A program made the translations under genes and the position numbers. The notes below the pieces were generated by a model. The model had not been told where the DNA came from. It worked only from the letters and a program-made list of their open reading frames with translations, and did no database searches. A stretch of DNA of 64,000 nucleotides, taken from Dysosmobacter segnis (GTDB lineage Bacteria; Bacillota; Clostridia; Oscillospirales; Oscillospiraceae). The DNA lies in contig NZ_JACOQI010000004.1 in NCBI RefSeq assembly GCF_014297285.1, positions 121,758-185,757 of the forward strand, given 5' to 3'. This document shows, piece by piece, positions 39,410 through 48,610 of this stretch; the first letter of the stretch is position 1; each line of letters opens with the position of its first letter.

Positions 39410-40894
39410 ATGGGAGCCATTGGGTTTGACAATCAAAAATATCTCACTACGCAGTCTGAACAAATCAAAAAGCGGATCCACCAGTTCGGCGGGAAGCTGT
39501 ATCTGGAATTCGGCGGGAAGCTGTTTGACGACTATCATGCCTCCCGGGTACTGCCGGGCTTTGAACCGGACAGCAAGATCCGGATGCTTCAGCAGTTGAA
39601 GGATGATGTGGAGATCGTCATCGCCATCAACGCCGGGGACATTGAGAAGAATAAAATGCGGGGGGATCTGGGTATCACCTATGATGAGGACGTCCTCCGC
39701 CTGATTGATATTTTCCGGGACATGGGGCTGTATGTGGGCAGCGTGGTGCTGACCCGTTACAGCGGACAGGATGCGGCGAACGCTTTCCTTCACCGGCTGG
39801 AAAAGCTGGGGATCCGCTGCTACCGGCACTATCCCATCGCCGGATATCCCTCCGATGTGGCCCATATCGTCAGCGATGAGGGCCTGGGCAAAAATGACTA
39901 CATTGAGACCAGCCATTCCCTGATCGTGGTAACGGCTCCCGGCCCCGGCAGCGGCAAAATGGCTACCTGCCTGAGTCAGCTGTATCACGATCACAAGCGG
40001 GGCGTCGATGCCGGCTATGCCAAGTTTGAGACCTTCCCCATCTGGAACCTGCCCTTGAAGCATCCGGTCAACCTTGCCTATGAGGCCGCTACCGCCGATC
40101 TGGATGATGTGAACATGATCGACCCCTTCCATCTGGAGGCCTACGGCATCACTACCGTCAATTATAACCGGGATGTAGAGATTTTCCCGGTGCTCAACGC
40201 CATTTTCGAGAAGATTCAGGGCAAATCCCCCTACAAATCCCCCACGGACATGGGCGTGAACATGGCGGGGAACTGCATTGTAGACGACGAGGTATGCCGC
40301 GCCGCCTCCCGTATGGAGATCCTGCGGCGGTATTACACCGCGAAAACCGAGCTGGTCCAGGGCAAGGGGGCGGAGGAGACTGTCCGCAAGCTGGAACTGG
40401 TGATGCAGCAGGCCGGCGTGACGCCGGAGATCTGCCCCGCCGTAGCAGCGGCGCTGGACAAGGCGGAAGCCACCGGCGCTCCCGCCGGCGCCATGGTGCT
40501 GCCGGATGGCCGGATCATCACCGGCAAGACCTCCGGGACATTGGGGGCTGCGGCGGCGCTGCTGCTGAATGCTCTGAAGGCTTTGGGAAATATCGACGAT
40601 CAGTTTGAACTGATCTCCAAGCAGGTCTTAGAGCCTGTCTGCCATCTGAAAACCACCTATTTGGATCACCGTAACCCCCGACTCCACACCGACGAGGTAC
40701 TGCTGACCCTGGCGATCTCCGCCCTGACCAACCCGCTGGCGGACCTTGCCAAGCGGCAGCTGCCCGGTCTCCGGGACAGTGAGGCCCACTTTTCCGTCAT
40801 CATCAGCGAGGAGGATCTGAAAATCTTCAAGCGTCTGGGTGTCCGGGTGAGCTGTGAACCGAAGTATGAGACCAAGCGGCTCTATCACCGCTGA
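39410..40894 (+). CDS. DUF1846-family protein
   Basis: A 494-residue protein of the conserved DUF1846 family (GFDNQKYLTTQSEQIKKRI; GGKLYLEFGGKLFDDYHASR; VVTAPGPGSGKMATCLSQLY). Known only from structures and wide occurrence in Firmicutes; biochemical role not established. The P-loop-like GPGSGK near 180 suggests a nucleotide or phosphate site (inference). AAGGGGCG precedes the ATG, and TATACT at 39362-39367 is a likely -10. Confidence 0.88.
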   Translation: MGAIGFDNQKYLTTQSEQIKKRIHQFGGKLYLEFGGKLFDDYHASRVLPGFEPDSKIRMLQQLKDDVEIVIAINAGDIEKNKMRGDLGITYDEDVLRLIDIFRDMGLYVGSVVLTRYSGQDAANAFLHRLEKLGIRCYRHYPIAGYPSDVAHIVSDEGLGKNDYIETSHSLIVVTAPGPGSGKMATCLSQLYHDHKRGVDAGYAKFETFPIWNLPLKHPVNLAYEAATADLDDVNMIDPFHLEAYGITTVNYNRDVEIFPVLNAIFEKIQGKSPYKSPTDMGVNMAGNCIVDDEVCRAASRMEILRRYYTAKTELVQGKGAEETVRKLELVMQQAGVTPEICPAVAAALDKAEATGAPAGAMVLPDGRIITGKTSGTLGAAAALLLNALKALGNIDDQFELISKQVLEPVCHLKTTYLDHRNPRLHTDEVLLTLAISALTNPLADLAKRQLPGLRDSEAHFSVIISEEDLKIFKRLGVRVSCEPKYETKRLYHR

Positions 40895-40938
40895 GAACAT
40901 TTGCCCCTGCGCTTGACACATCAGAAAGGAGACGGCGT

Positions 40939-41883
40939 GTGACACCGAAGATCGTCTGCGTCGCAGGCCCCACCGCCTGCGGCAAAACCACACTGGGCGT
41001 TCTGCTGGCCCGGCGCTTTCACGGAGAGGTGGTCTCTGCCGACTCCATGCAGATCTACCGGGGCATGACCGTCGGCACCGCCGCCCCTACGGAGGCGGAA
41101 ATGCAGGGGGTTCCCCACCACATGATCGCCGTGGCGGAGCCCAGCGAACAGTGGAGCGCCGCAGAATACGTGGCGAAGGCCACGCCCATCGTGGATGACA
41201 TCCTTTTCCGGGGAAAGCTGCCCATTCTGGTGGGCGGCACCGGATTGTGGATGGACGCCCTGATCCGGGGACACGGCTTCGCCGGCGGACACGCCGGCGG
41301 AGAGGTGCGCCGGGAATTGGAGACCCGGTTTGACCGGGACGGCATTGAGCCGCTGCTGGCAGAGCTGCGGCAGGTGGACCCGGAAAGCGCCGCACGGCTC
41401 CATCCCGCCGACACCAAGCGCATTCTCCGAGCGCTGGAGGTCTATCTGGAAACGGGCGAGACCATCTCCGCCCACAATGCTGCCACCCGCCAACTGCCTC
41501 CCCGGTATGACGCAGTATGGATCGGCCTGCAATTCGCAGACCGGGCCGACATGAAGGCGCTCATCGACCGCCGTGTGGACAAGATGGCGGAGGAGGGGCT
41601 TTTAGAGGAAGTCCAAGCTCTGCTGGCCATGGGACTGCCCCGGAATGCCACCGCCATGCAGGCCATCGGCTATAAGGAGTTTTTGGGCGTACTGGACGGG
41701 ACCCTTACGGAGCAGGAGGCACTGGAGTTGGTCAAGCTCCGCTCCCGGCAGTATGCCAAGCGCCAGCTCACCTGGCTGCGGCGGAATCCGGCTATTCACT
41801 GGATCTATTGGGAAAAAGACCGTGATTTTGCCCGTGCCCTCCAGATTTCGACAGAAATTTTGACCGCTTCTGGCTTAGGATAA
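40939..41883 (+). CDS. miaA: tRNA dimethylallyltransferase
   Basis: Adds the isopentenyl group to A37 of tRNAs that read UNN codons. The 314 residues show the P-loop AGPTACGKTTLG, DSMQIYRGMTVGTAAPT, and the C-terminal QYAKRQLTWLRR. GTG start at 40939 with GAAAGGAG upstream. Followed by hfq, a common pairing. Confidence 0.96.
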   Translation: MTPKIVCVAGPTACGKTTLGVLLARRFHGEVVSADSMQIYRGMTVGTAAPTEAEMQGVPHHMIAVAEPSEQWSAAEYVAKATPIVDDILFRGKLPILVGGTGLWMDALIRGHGFAGGHAGGEVRRELETRFDRDGIEPLLAELRQVDPESAARLHPADTKRILRALEVYLETGETISAHNAATRQLPPRYDAVWIGLQFADRADMKALIDRRVDKMAEEGLLEEVQALLAMGLPRNATAMQAIGYKEFLGVLDGTLTEQEALELVKLRSRQYAKRQLTWLRRNPAIHWIYWEKDRDFARALQISTEILTASGLG

Positions 41884-41965
41884 GACCAGGGGCGGCGGTC
41901 ATCGACCGACAGAGACAGCGTACCGCTGGCACAGCCGCTCCCAAATAAAGAAGGAGCGGAATACT

Positions 41966-42208
41966 ATGCAGAAAAAAATCAATTTACAGGATCTCTTCCT
42001 CCTGCGTCTTCGGCAGGAGCGGCTGCCCGTCACCGTGTTTTTGATGAACGGGTTCCAGATGCGGGGCACCGTTACCGGCTACGATCCCTTCGTGGTGGTG
42101 CTGGAAAGCGACGGCAGGCAGCAGGTGATTTACAAACACGCCATTTCCACAGTGGTCCCCCTTCGTCCGGTGGCCCTGCGGGAAAGTGAGGAGGAAGCCG
42201 CCCTGTAA
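41966..42208 (+). CDS. hfq: RNA chaperone Hfq
   Basis: An 80-residue Sm-like hexamer protein: LQDLFLLRLRQERLPVTVFL (Sm1) and VIYKHAISTVVP (Sm2, YKHA motif). Short acidic C-terminus. GAAGGAGCGG precedes the start. Confidence 0.96.
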   Translation: MQKKINLQDLFLLRLRQERLPVTVFLMNGFQMRGTVTGYDPFVVVLESDGRQQVIYKHAISTVVPLRPVALRESEEEAAL

Positions 42209-42223
42209 CGATACGAGGCGTAC

Positions 42224-43510
42224 ATGAATCGATCATCCTTTGTAAGCAAGCTGTTCACGCCGGTCATCACCCTTCTGGTTCTGGCCTATTTCGGCTATCA
42301 GATCTACGGCTATGTAAGCGACCCCTTTTCCACCACTCTGGCCTACACCTATCAGGTGGAGGATACGGTGGACATCAGCGGCTATGTGGTCCGGCAGGAG
42401 CAGGTGCTCACCGGCGATACCGGCGGCCTTATGCGGCTGCGGAAAAACGAGGGCGAGCGGGTCGGCACCGGCGGGGCCGTGGCCACCGTCTACGCCGATC
42501 AGGCGTCTTTGGACCGGCAGAACGAGATCGAAACCCTGAATAACCGCATCGAGCAGCTGGAATACGCTCAGGAATCCATGCTGGGCGCGGAGGTCACGCT
42601 GAAGCTGGACAGCCAGATCGCCCGGTCCCTGCTGGATTACCGGACCGTCGTGGCGGCGGGACGGCTGGACGCAGCGGAGAGCCGGGGGCAGGAACTGCGG
42701 TCTTTGGTCCTCAAGCGGGATTATACCTATTCCGGCACCGAGGATCTCAGCGGACAGCTGCAGGAACTGAAAAATCAGTTGAAAACCCTGCGGTCTCAGG
42801 CTGCTAACTCTGTAAAGACCATCCGGTCTCCCCGGTCCGGTTTGTTTTCCGCCGTGGTGGACGGCTACGAATCCGTTCTGACGCCGGACAGTTTGTCCGC
42901 GCTGACTCCCAGTGCTCTGAATAAGCTGTCCCCTGCCGAGATCCCCGCCAACACCGGAAAGCTGATCCTGGGGGACAGCTGGTATTATGTGGGCGTGGTC
43001 TCCGCGCAGGAGGCCCAGACCCTTCAGACCCGCCAGAACCGTCTGGGAACCGGAGAGAGCCTGTCCCTCCGGTTTACCAAGAATGTAGACCGGGACCTGT
43101 CGGTCACGCTGTTGTCCGTGGGCGCGGAGGAAAACGGCCGCTGTGTGGTGACTTTCCAGGGGAATACATATTTGCAGGAACTGACGCTCCTGCGCCGCCA
43201 GAGCGCCGAGATCATTCTGGATACCACCGATGGACTGCGGGTCCCTCTGGCTGCGCTGCGTGTGGCCACCCAGACCGTTACGGAAAAGGACCCGGAAACC
43301 GAGGAGACTGCCAGCAAGGAGGTCAATGTCACCGGTGTTTACTGCGTCTCCGGCGCAAAGGCCCGGTTCAAGCCGGTAGAGGTGCTGCTCACCGGTGACG
43401 ATTACGCTGTGGTCCGGTCTGCTGGCTCCACGGAGAAGCTGCGGCTGCGGCCCGGTGACGAGATCATCGTTGCCGCACGGGATCTGTATGACGGAAAAGT
43501 TGTTTCATAA
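42224..43510 (+). CDS. HlyD-like membrane-anchored protein
   Basis: A 428-residue protein with one N-terminal membrane segment (about 10-30), a split lipoyl/barrel-sandwich region (ISGYVVRQEQVLTGDTGG and later VKTIRSPRSGLFSAVVDGYE) and a coiled coil between (about 100-200). This resembles membrane-fusion adaptors, but there is no pump gene next to it. It sits directly before yggS-sepF-divIVA in the division cluster, which suggests an envelope role. Confidence 0.7.
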   Translation: MNRSSFVSKLFTPVITLLVLAYFGYQIYGYVSDPFSTTLAYTYQVEDTVDISGYVVRQEQVLTGDTGGLMRLRKNEGERVGTGGAVATVYADQASLDRQNEIETLNNRIEQLEYAQESMLGAEVTLKLDSQIARSLLDYRTVVAAGRLDAAESRGQELRSLVLKRDYTYSGTEDLSGQLQELKNQLKTLRSQAANSVKTIRSPRSGLFSAVVDGYESVLTPDSLSALTPSALNKLSPAEIPANTGKLILGDSWYYVGVVSAQEAQTLQTRQNRLGTGESLSLRFTKNVDRDLSVTLLSVGAEENGRCVVTFQGNTYLQELTLLRRQSAEIILDTTDGLRVPLAALRVATQTVTEKDPETEETASKEVNVTGVYCVSGAKARFKPVEVLLTGDDYAVVRSAGSTEKLRLRPGDEIIVAARDLYDGKVVS

Positions 43511-43529
43511 AGAAAGAGAGGGATGTTCT

Positions 43530-44225
43530 ATGTCCATTCAGACAAATATTCAGGAGGTCCGTCAGCGGATCGCCGCCGCCTGCGGAGAATGCGGCCGGGA
43601 CCCCAAGGAGATCACGCTGGTAGGCGCCAGCAAGATGAATGACGCCGCCGCCTGCCGGGAGGCCATCGCCGCTGGGATCGACGTGCTGGGCGAAAACCGG
43701 GTCCAGGAGATGACGGAGAAGCTGAGCCAGAACGCCTATGACGGCGCGCCGCTCCACTTCATCGGTCATCTCCAGCGGAACAAGGTCAAGCAGGTGGTGG
43801 GCAAGGTAGCCCTGATCCAATCCGTGGGGTCTCTCCCCCTGCTGGAAGCCGTTGAAAAAGAGGCGGAAAAGCAGGACATCGTTCAGGACATTCTTCTGGA
43901 GGTGAACATCGGCGGCGAGGAGGCCAAGAGCGGCTTTGCCCCTGCTCAGTTGGAGGACGCCGCCAGAGCAGCTCAGGCCATGTCCCATGTCCGGGTCCGG
44001 GGATTGATGACGATTCCCCCCGCAGACAGCGACCGGGACACCAATATTCGCTATTTTCAGGAAGTCCGGGCACTTTATGTTGACATCAACGAGAAATTGT
44101 TCCATAATGAATTAAAGTGCCTTTCTATGGGCATGAGCGGCGATTTTGAGGATGCTATCCGAAATGGCGCCACCATGGTCCGTGTGGGCACCGCGATTTT
44201 CGGTGCCCGGTATTATCCCACTTGA
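43530..44225 (+). CDS. yggS: YggS/YlmE-family PLP homeostasis protein
   Basis: A 231-residue single-domain PLP-binding barrel. Seen: LVGASKMNDAAACREAI (Lys that binds PLP; the usual VSKT/K reads GASK), GENRVQEM, HFIGHLQRNKVK, and SMGMSGDFEDAIRNGATMVR. Usually precedes sepF in Firmicutes, as here. Start at 43530 with AGAGAGGG upstream. Confidence 0.94.
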   Translation: MSIQTNIQEVRQRIAAACGECGRDPKEITLVGASKMNDAAACREAIAAGIDVLGENRVQEMTEKLSQNAYDGAPLHFIGHLQRNKVKQVVGKVALIQSVGSLPLLEAVEKEAEKQDIVQDILLEVNIGGEEAKSGFAPAQLEDAARAAQAMSHVRVRGLMTIPPADSDRDTNIRYFQEVRALYVDINEKLFHNELKCLSMGMSGDFEDAIRNGATMVRVGTAIFGARYYPT

Positions 44226-44244
44226 TTGCAGGAGGTTTTGGCTT

Positions 44245-44676
44245 ATGGGTATTTTGGACGAGCTGAAGAAGCTGACCCATCCCTATGATGACGAGGATGA
44301 GGAATATGAGGATTTTGAGGAACCCCGTGAGCGCTCCTTCGATGACCGCCGCAACAAAGCGGAGGATCGCCGGAATAAGGTGGTAAACATCCATGCCACC
44401 ACGCAGCTGAAGGTGGTGTTGGTGAAGCCGGACCGCTTTGAGAACGCCTCGGAGATCGCCGATCAATTGAAGGACAAGCGGACGGTGGTGCTGAATCTGG
44501 AATCCACCAACAAGGATGTGGCCCGGCGGCTCATCGACTTCCTTTCCGGCGTGGCCTATGCCGGCGAGGGCAAGATCAAAAAGGTTGCCGCAAACACCTA
44601 TATCATCACGCCTTACCACGTGGAACTGGAGGGCGATCTCATCGACGAGCTGGAAAGCAACGGCTTATATTTCTAA
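44245..44676 (+). CDS. sepF: Cell division protein SepF
   Basis: Membrane-tethering partner of FtsZ. The 143 residues have the amphipathic N-terminal helix MGILDELKKLT, an acidic linker (DDEDEEYEDFEEP), and the SepF core (KVVLVKPDRFENASEIADQL; VLNLESTNKDVARRLIDFLS). AGGAGG lies before the ATG at 44245. Confidence 0.95.
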   Translation: MGILDELKKLTHPYDDEDEEYEDFEEPRERSFDDRRNKAEDRRNKVVNIHATTQLKVVLVKPDRFENASEIADQLKDKRTVVLNLESTNKDVARRLIDFLSGVAYAGEGKIKKVAANTYIITPYHVELEGDLIDELESNGLYF

Positions 44677-44694
44677 GCAGGGAGGATATTGGAT

Positions 44695-45405
44695 ATGCTG
44701 ACACCTCAGGAGGTTTCGACCCATTCCTTTGCCAAGGCGTCCTTTGGCGGCTACAACATGGCCATGGTGGACGAATTTCTGGATGAGCTGACTGACGATT
44801 ATACCGCTCTCTACAAAGAAAACGCGGCGCTGAAAGCCAAATTGAAGGTTCTGGTGGAGAAGGTGGAGGAATACCGTGCCACCGAGGATTCCATGCGGGC
44901 CACCCTGCTCACCGCTCAGCGGATGGCGGATTCCATCGTGAAGGAAGCCGAGCAGAAGCGGGATCAGATGATGACGCAGGCGGAGATTGACGCCAAGCTG
45001 AAGATCAACTGCCTGAAAAACGAGGCTGCCGCCGCAGAGGAACGTCTGCGGAAAGGCAAGGAGGAACTGGAGAAGTTTTCTGTTGCCGTCCGGGCTGTGT
45101 GCGATAAGGAGATCCAGCTTTTGAATGAGCTGCCTCAGGCCCCGGTGGAGTTGCCTCAGGAGGAAGCCAAACCGGAGGACTCCGTTCAGGAGATCGAGGA
45201 CAGCGTCATGGCCGCGTTCAGCGAAGCAGCGCCGGAGGAGGACGGCGACACGGCGGAGACCCAGACGGAAGCGTCTGAGCCTGTTGCCGAAGCGACGGAT
45301 CCCGCCGCTGACACCAGCGATCCCTTTGGGGATTTTCCCGACCTTTCCAGCACACGCCAGATCAATCTGGACGAACTGAAATTCGGCCGTAATTACAATA
45401 CTTGA
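44695..45405 (+). CDS. divIVA: DivIVA-domain polarity/division protein
   Basis: Curvature-sensing scaffold protein. The 236 residues start MLTPQEVSTHSFAKASFGGY, the DivIVA membrane-binding motif, then a long coiled coil (about 30-145) and an acidic, low-complexity C-terminal region ending INLDELKFGRNYNT. The ATG at 44695 is 9 bases after GGAGG; the in-frame TTG at 44689 is too close to it. Confidence 0.93.
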   Translation: MLTPQEVSTHSFAKASFGGYNMAMVDEFLDELTDDYTALYKENAALKAKLKVLVEKVEEYRATEDSMRATLLTAQRMADSIVKEAEQKRDQMMTQAEIDAKLKINCLKNEAAAAEERLRKGKEELEKFSVAVRAVCDKEIQLLNELPQAPVELPQEEAKPEDSVQEIEDSVMAAFSEAAPEEDGDTAETQTEASEPVAEATDPAADTSDPFGDFPDLSSTRQINLDELKFGRNYNT

Positions 45406-45406
45406 C

Positions 45407-45433
45407 AAAAAGCGGCCTGCAAGGCCGCTTTTT
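45407..45433 (+). terminator. Terminator after divIVA
   Basis: An 11-bp stem, AAAAAGCGGCC/GGCCGCTTTTT (45407-45417 with 45423-45433). Confidence 0.9.
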
Positions 45434-45454
45434 GCTCTTTCAGGAGGTAGCTAT

Positions 45455-46336
45455 ATGGAAACGCAAGCGCCGATCATCGCCTTCCTGTACGACTTCGACA
45501 AGACTCTGTGCACCACGGACATGGAGGACTACGCCTTCATCCCCTCCCTTGGGTATACCCCGGCAGAATTCTGGGGCAGGGCCAACGCCTTTGGCTGGGA
45601 AAACCGGATGGACGGCCTGCTGGCCTATATGTACACCATGATCCAGGAGTGCGCCGCGCAGAATATCAAGCTGGACCGGGCCTTCCTGAACCACTGCGGT
45701 GAGTCCATCCAACTGTTCCCCGGCGTCCGGGAGTGGTTTGCCCGGATCAACGCCTTTGGGGAGAGTCTGGGCGTTCAGGTGGAGCACTATGTCATTTCCT
45801 CCGGCCTCCGGGAGATCATCGAGGGCAGCGGAATCGCTCAGGAATTCCGGGAGATCTATGCCTGCGAGTTCTACTACAACGAAAATGGCGACGCCTGCTG
45901 GCCCAAGCTGGACGTCAACTTTACCAATAAGACCCAGTTTGTCTACAGGATCAATAAGGGGATTCTGGATGTGTCCCGGGATAAGGAACTGAACGACTCC
46001 ATGCCGGACGATTCCAAGCGGGTCCCCTTTACCAACATGATCTATATGGGAGACGGTCTTTCCGACGTGCCTTGTATGAAAATGATGCGGGCCTACGGCG
46101 GACAGGCCATCGCCGTCTATCAGGCCAGCAACCGGCAGGGTGTGGAAAAGCTGCTGGCGGACGGACGGGTGGATTTCATTTTCCCGGCAGACTACCGGGA
46201 GGGCATGGAGCTGGACCGCACCGTCCGGGACATCCTCCGGAAAATGACCATCACCGACCGGCTGCTGGAGGTCAACAACCGCCAGCTCCGCAGCATCGGC
46301 GGCGATGTACTTCCCAATCAGGTGGGACTGTTTTGA
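45455..46336 (+). CDS. HAD-family hydrolase
   Basis: A 293-residue protein with HAD motif I YDFDKTLCTTD (near 13-23), motif II VISSGLREII, and motif IV YMGDGLSDVPCMKMM. Resembles the phosphoserine-phosphatase-like group. Substrate unknown. Preceded by AGGAGG and its own upstream terminator. Confidence 0.88.
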   Translation: METQAPIIAFLYDFDKTLCTTDMEDYAFIPSLGYTPAEFWGRANAFGWENRMDGLLAYMYTMIQECAAQNIKLDRAFLNHCGESIQLFPGVREWFARINAFGESLGVQVEHYVISSGLREIIEGSGIAQEFREIYACEFYYNENGDACWPKLDVNFTNKTQFVYRINKGILDVSRDKELNDSMPDDSKRVPFTNMIYMGDGLSDVPCMKMMRAYGGQAIAVYQASNRQGVEKLLADGRVDFIFPADYREGMELDRTVRDILRKMTITDRLLEVNNRQLRSIGGDVLPNQVGLF

Positions 46337-46359
46337 ACACGGAATATCTGAATGATCGG

Positions 46360-46390
46360 AAAACCGGCGCAGAAAATGCGCCGGTTTTTT
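46360..46390 (+). terminator. Terminator after the HAD gene
   Basis: Stem AAAACCGGCGC/GCGCCGGTTTT (46360-46370 with 46378-46388) and T-run. Confidence 0.92.
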
Positions 46391-46503
46391 CTGTTTTTCC
46401 AGGAAAATCTCTTTACTTACAGTATCGTTTCTGTTAAACTATACGCTGTGTATTGAATCAATTCAGCCGGGGCAGCGCCCCGGCTGTTTCACGGAGGGTA
46501 TCC

Positions 46504-47190
46504 ATGGCAACAGAATTTTCCAGAACGCTGTCTCTGCTGCGGAAAGAGCGGGGGGTTTCTCAGCGGGTGGCCGCTGCGGATTTGGGGGTGTCTCAGGCCC
46601 TTTTGAGCCATTATGAAAACGGTATCCGGGAGCCGGGCCTTGCCTTTGTGTCCAAGGTCTGCGACTACTATCATGTCTCCGCAGACTATATGCTGGGCCG
46701 GACGCTGGCCCGGGACGGCAGTATGCTGACTGCCGAAGAGATCCTCAATGCCGCTGAGCCGGGCAATGTGCTCCAGGGCAGCGTGCTGGCCACCCTGCGG
46801 GGCAAGCTCATCACCAGCGCCAGCGGCGTGCTGTTCGGCCTGCTGGGCAAGCTGGGAGACAAGGATGCCATCAACGCCGCGGCGGACAGTCTGGGCTGCC
46901 ACATCTATCTGCTTTACCGGCTGCTCCACCGGGCTGCCGGAGGCAGCACTGCCTATTTTGCTCTGCCCGAGGAGGACTGCGCCGCAGGCGCTGCCTCCGC
47001 CGGGGCCTCTCTGGCCCGGACGGACTACGCCCGTGCGCTGGCGAAACTGTCCCGTGAAAAGGCCGCCTTCCCGGATATGTCTCATGAGACGCTTAACAGT
47101 GCCTTTCCCGGCCGGAGCCAGGGTATGATCCAAGTCCTCAGCACGGCGGACGGCCAGCTCAACCGCCTGAATCAGTCCGGCCTGAAATGA
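46504..47190 (+). CDS. XRE-family regulator with unknown C-terminal domain
   Basis: A 228-residue protein. Residues 5-62 form a Cro/C1 helix-turn-helix (LRKERGVSQRVAAADLGVSQ, then ALLSHYENGIREPG); the remaining 160 residues are helical, without a recognised family. The hairpin GCCGGGGC/GCCCCGGC (46467-46486) lies before its start. Its last four bases overlap the MBOAT gene (ATGA), tying it to that operon. Confidence 0.85.
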   Translation: MATEFSRTLSLLRKERGVSQRVAAADLGVSQALLSHYENGIREPGLAFVSKVCDYYHVSADYMLGRTLARDGSMLTAEEILNAAEPGNVLQGSVLATLRGKLITSASGVLFGLLGKLGDKDAINAAADSLGCHIYLLYRLLHRAAGGSTAYFALPEEDCAAGAASAGASLARTDYARALAKLSREKAAFPDMSHETLNSAFPGRSQGMIQVLSTADGQLNRLNQSGLK

Positions 47191-48593
47191 GTGTGCAGTC
47201 TCTGGCCTTTCTGGCCTTTTTGACCGTCACCGTCTGCGTCTGCCGTCTGCTGCCCAAGGAGCGAACCTGGGTGCTTTTGGCGGCCAGTCTGGTGTTTTAC
47301 CTCTGGGGCGGTGCTCCATCGGCCCTGTGGGGCTGCGGACTGCTGGCGGTGTCCTCTTTTGTCAGCTATCTTGCAGCCAACACGCTGCGAAAGCACCGCC
47401 GAAAAAGCGTCCTTCTTGCCGTCGTCTGCTATCACATCGCCGTGCTGGGTGTGTTCAAGTACACTGGCTTTTTCACCGGCGGCGCGGTACGGATGCCCTT
47501 CGTGCCCTTGGGTATCAGCTTTTTCACCTTCCAGCAGATCTGGTATCTTCGGGAGGTCTATGCCGGGACCTTTTCACAGGTCCCCACTCCGGCAGAATAC
47601 CTGACCTACAGCTTCTTTTTCCCCACGGTGTCCTCCGGTCCCATCTTGAAGCCGGGGAATTTCTTCCCCCAGCTGCGGGAGACCTCTCCCCTGCCCCAGG
47701 ATACCGCAGCCGGTCTGTACGCCATCGGTCTCGGCCTTGCCAAAAAGGTGCTGCTGGCGGACAATCTGGGCGTGCTGGTGAACAACGGCTGGAGCAGCCT
47801 CTCTGAGCTGACGGCTCTGACTGCGTGGTGCGTGATCCTTGGCTACACGCTTCAGCTTTACTTCGACTTTTCCGGATATTGCGACCTTGCTGCCGGCTGC
47901 GCCCGGCTGCTGGGACTGCGGCTGCCCATCAACTTCGACTCTCCTTACCGGAGCCTATCTGTTACGGAGTTCTGGAAACGCTGGCACATGACCCTGACGG
48001 CCTTCCTTCGGGAGAACGTCTACTTTCCCCTGGGCGGCAGCCGAAAGGGCCGGGGGCGTACATACCTGAACATTCTGGTGGTGTACCTCGTCAGCGGCAT
48101 CTGGCACGGCGCGGGGTGGACCTTCATCCTATGGGGCCTGCTTCACGGGCTGGCGCAGGTTCTGGAACGCCTGTGGGGAAAACGGCGGGACGCTCTGCCC
48201 CGCTGGGTTCGGTGGGCCATGACCTTCCTCTTTATCAACCTTGCGTGGGTCTTTTTCCGGGCGCCGGATGTGTCCTCTGCCCTGCTTTTGCTGAAAACCG
48301 CCGTTACCGGCGGGATGGGCGGGATCCGCCTGTGGCTGGTGAACGGCTTGTTCCGCCGGGAGATCAGCGCGCTGGAGCTGCTGCTCCCGGTCATCGGCCC
48401 CTATACAGCCTACCTGCGGGTGGCGCTGATCTTGGGGATCGGGCTGCTGGCGGCTTTGTGGCCCCGGAACGTCATCCGTCAGATGGATACGTTCCGTCCC
48501 AACTGGCGCAGCGGCCTGTATGTGCTGGCGTGGACGGTATGGGCCATTTTGTCCTTCACCGGCGTGGTGACATTCATCTATTCCAACTTCTAA
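47187..48593 (+). CDS. MBOAT-family O-acyltransferase (AlgI/DltB type)
   Basis: A 468-residue multi-pass membrane protein that moves acyl groups across the membrane to a surface polymer. Family marks: FFTFQQIWYLREVY, FWKRWHMTLTAFLRENVYFP (first conserved His), and LVSGIWHGAGWTFILWGLLH with the catalytic His. Its partner is the next gene. The acceptor polymer cannot be named. Confidence 0.93.
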   Translation: MSVQSLAFLAFLTVTVCVCRLLPKERTWVLLAASLVFYLWGGAPSALWGCGLLAVSSFVSYLAANTLRKHRRKSVLLAVVCYHIAVLGVFKYTGFFTGGAVRMPFVPLGISFFTFQQIWYLREVYAGTFSQVPTPAEYLTYSFFFPTVSSGPILKPGNFFPQLRETSPLPQDTAAGLYAIGLGLAKKVLLADNLGVLVNNGWSSLSELTALTAWCVILGYTLQLYFDFSGYCDLAAGCARLLGLRLPINFDSPYRSLSVTEFWKRWHMTLTAFLRENVYFPLGGSRKGRGRTYLNILVVYLVSGIWHGAGWTFILWGLLHGLAQVLERLWGKRRDALPRWVRWAMTFLFINLAWVFFRAPDVSSALLLLKTAVTGGMGGIRLWLVNGLFRREISALELLLPVIGPYTAYLRVALILGIGLLAALWPRNVIRQMDTFRPNWRSGLYVLAWTVWAILSFTGVVTFIYSNF

Positions 48594-48610
48594 AGAAAGG
48601 AGGCCCCGCC

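Noticed and set aside
47825..48600. N-terminal half of a plus-strand frame fused to the SGNH protein
   Set aside because: That part is an out-of-frame reading of the MBOAT gene; the SGNH protein has its own AAAGGAGG and ATG at 48611.
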